Assembly: GCF_002995845.1 (NCBI RefSeq)
Contig: NZ_PVXP01000003.1
Span: 62,001 to 126,000, forward strand
Direction: 5' to 3'
DNA: 64,000 bases
Origin: Clostridium luticellarii
GTDB taxonomy: Bacteria; Bacillota; Clostridia; Clostridiales; Clostridiaceae
Every line of letters begins with the position of its first letter. The first letter of the stretch is position 1. Under the pieces are notes generated by a model. It searched no databases. It was not told where the DNA came from and worked only from the letters and a program-made list of their open reading frames with translations. Both the position numbers and the translations under genes were made by a program. Shown here piece after piece: positions 63,389 to 64,000 of the stretch.

Positions 63389-64000
63389 CTAGTTTTCAAA
63401 AGAACCGCGTCCCCAGCTTTTTATGGATGCTTTTACATTTACATCTATACTGGAATTGAGCACTTCACTGTTCCAATCAGTATTGCTCCACCTTCCATAT
63501 CTGGCTGCAGCATACTGTCCAAGTCCTATGCAGTCCATTTTATATTCATTTTTCATTTTATTTATAATCGAGTAGCAATTCTTGCGTACTTTTTCTTCAA
63601 TTTTCTTTTCAAAGGCCCTTTTAACGTCTTTATTTTTTGAGAGATCCTTGAAATAGGTGTTTGTAACTATATCTCCCTTTAATCTTAAATCTATTGTAAA
63701 ATGAAGTTTTCCATCAATTTTATCTACATGGACTTTTCTTGACGAATCCGCATAGAAATCCGAATAATTTTTTGAAGTCTTTTGCAGGCTTACAATTCCG
63801 CGTCCTTTGTCATTTCCCATCAAGTTAATCCACTTGCTGTCATCAAAATCTGATCTTGCCACCATACGTTCATCTTTAAACAAGGCCATCCCCGATACCT
63901 TTATACCATCATTGCCTATCTCAATATATGGTATCACAGGATTAACACCTTCGACATGGAGAGAAGAATATACATTTGTTATCTTTGTATCCTTTGGGAA
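63389..64000 (-). CDS. Ger(x)C family spore germination protein, partial
   Basis: The C-terminal 203 residues of a Ger(x)C (GerAC-type) germinant-receptor subunit; the frame stays open to the window edge, so the N-terminus and lipobox are not visible. Typical features are VIPYIEIGNDGIKVSGMALF and RLKGDIVTNTYFKDLSKN, then the C-terminal helix (CYSIINKMKNEYKMDCIGLG). Such proteins sit in the spore inner membrane beside GerAA and GerAB and sense germinants. The repeat at 63375 follows its stop. Confidence 0.85.
   Translation of the reverse strand, partial: FPKDTKITNVYSSLHVEGVNPVIPYIEIGNDGIKVSGMALFKDERMVARSDFDDSKWINLMGNDKGRGIVSLQKTSKNYSDFYADSSRKVHVDKIDGKLHFTIDLRLKGDIVTNTYFKDLSKNKDVKRAFEKKIEEKVRKNCYSIINKMKNEYKMDCIGLGQYAAARYGRWSNTDWNSEVLNSSIDVNVKASIKSWGRGSFEN

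Noticed and set aside
1-64000. CRISPR array, tRNA, rRNA or transposase genes
   Set aside because: No regularly spaced repeats, no recognisable tRNA or rRNA sequence and no transposase ORF were seen on either strand.

Overview
The window is a 64 kb stretch of a Clostridium sensu stricto type chromosome. It is AT-rich with clostridial codon use and strong AGGAGG-type ribosome binding sites, and it carries a Gram-positive fla operon with a fused FliR-FlhB, a Ger(x)C spore germination protein, a cell-wall-binding repeat 2 protein, and a clostridial DUF3867 gene. An acetolactate decarboxylase of clostridial type hints at the solvent- or acid-forming group that includes C. ljungdahlii and C. kluyveri, but I cannot name the species. 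No CRISPR array, rRNA, tRNA, intact prophage or transposase gene was found.

Layout. 1-11.4 kb holds housekeeping and transport genes: a Lon-family protease, a basic hypothetical protein, an OPT-type peptide transporter with a PqqD-like partner, a PepD-type dipeptidase, a type IIA Ca2+ P-type ATPase and a CBS-domain Mn-dependent pyrophosphatase. 11.4-34.8 kb, minus strand, is one very long flagellar operon of 27 genes from flgB to flgG. It contains rod, MS ring, export apparatus, hook, FlhF/FlhG, a PilZ protein and sigma-D, and may extend into a short acidic protein. FliM/FliN, MotA/MotB, filament cap and hook-junction genes are not here. 35-37.5 kb holds a divergent flagellin and a CWB2 surface protein behind a sigma-D-like promoter. 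37.6-43.9 kb is a mix of single genes: SSB, a VOC protein, an MBL-fold protein with CbiZ, dUTPase, GreA, D-serine dehydratase and an orphan response regulator. 43.9-45 kb holds small unknown genes with a possible mobile or phage flavour. 45.2-53 kb holds a broken yyaL-type gene, DUF3867, rmuC, a DUF441 membrane protein, acetolactate decarboxylase, a SAM-I riboswitch with a transsulfuration-type PLP enzyme, and a DUF434 protein. 53.1-59.4 kb is an oligopeptide ABC operon (oppBCDFA) ending in an AhpD-like gene. 59.4-62.7 kb is a cobalt ECF transporter (cbiQ-cbiO-cbiM-cbiN) under a cobalamin riboswitch. The window ends with a small membrane protein and the C-terminal part of a Ger(x)C gene that runs off the edge.

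How the genes fit together. The fla operon builds the basal body, hook and export gate and makes sigma-D, which would then turn on the CWB2-flagellin pair upstream. Cobalt uptake at 60-62 kb and CbiZ at 40 kb both serve corrinoid supply. The SAM-I riboswitch ties the PLP enzyme to sulfur amino acid status.

The best unexplained signals are four. (1) A GGGACTGACCC repeat lies at the stop codon of five genes, always in the same orientation relative to the gene; one copy is absorbed into cbiN and one supplies the flank of the SAM-I promoter. (2) A dispersed intergenic repeat with a structure-conserving hairpin brackets flgE in direct orientation. (3) A 20-bp insertion splits the yyaL-type gene exactly before its CHWC motif. 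(4) Gene-specific insertions occur in FlgE and FliK, and CbiQ carries a His-rich head. None of these amounts to a proven new system.
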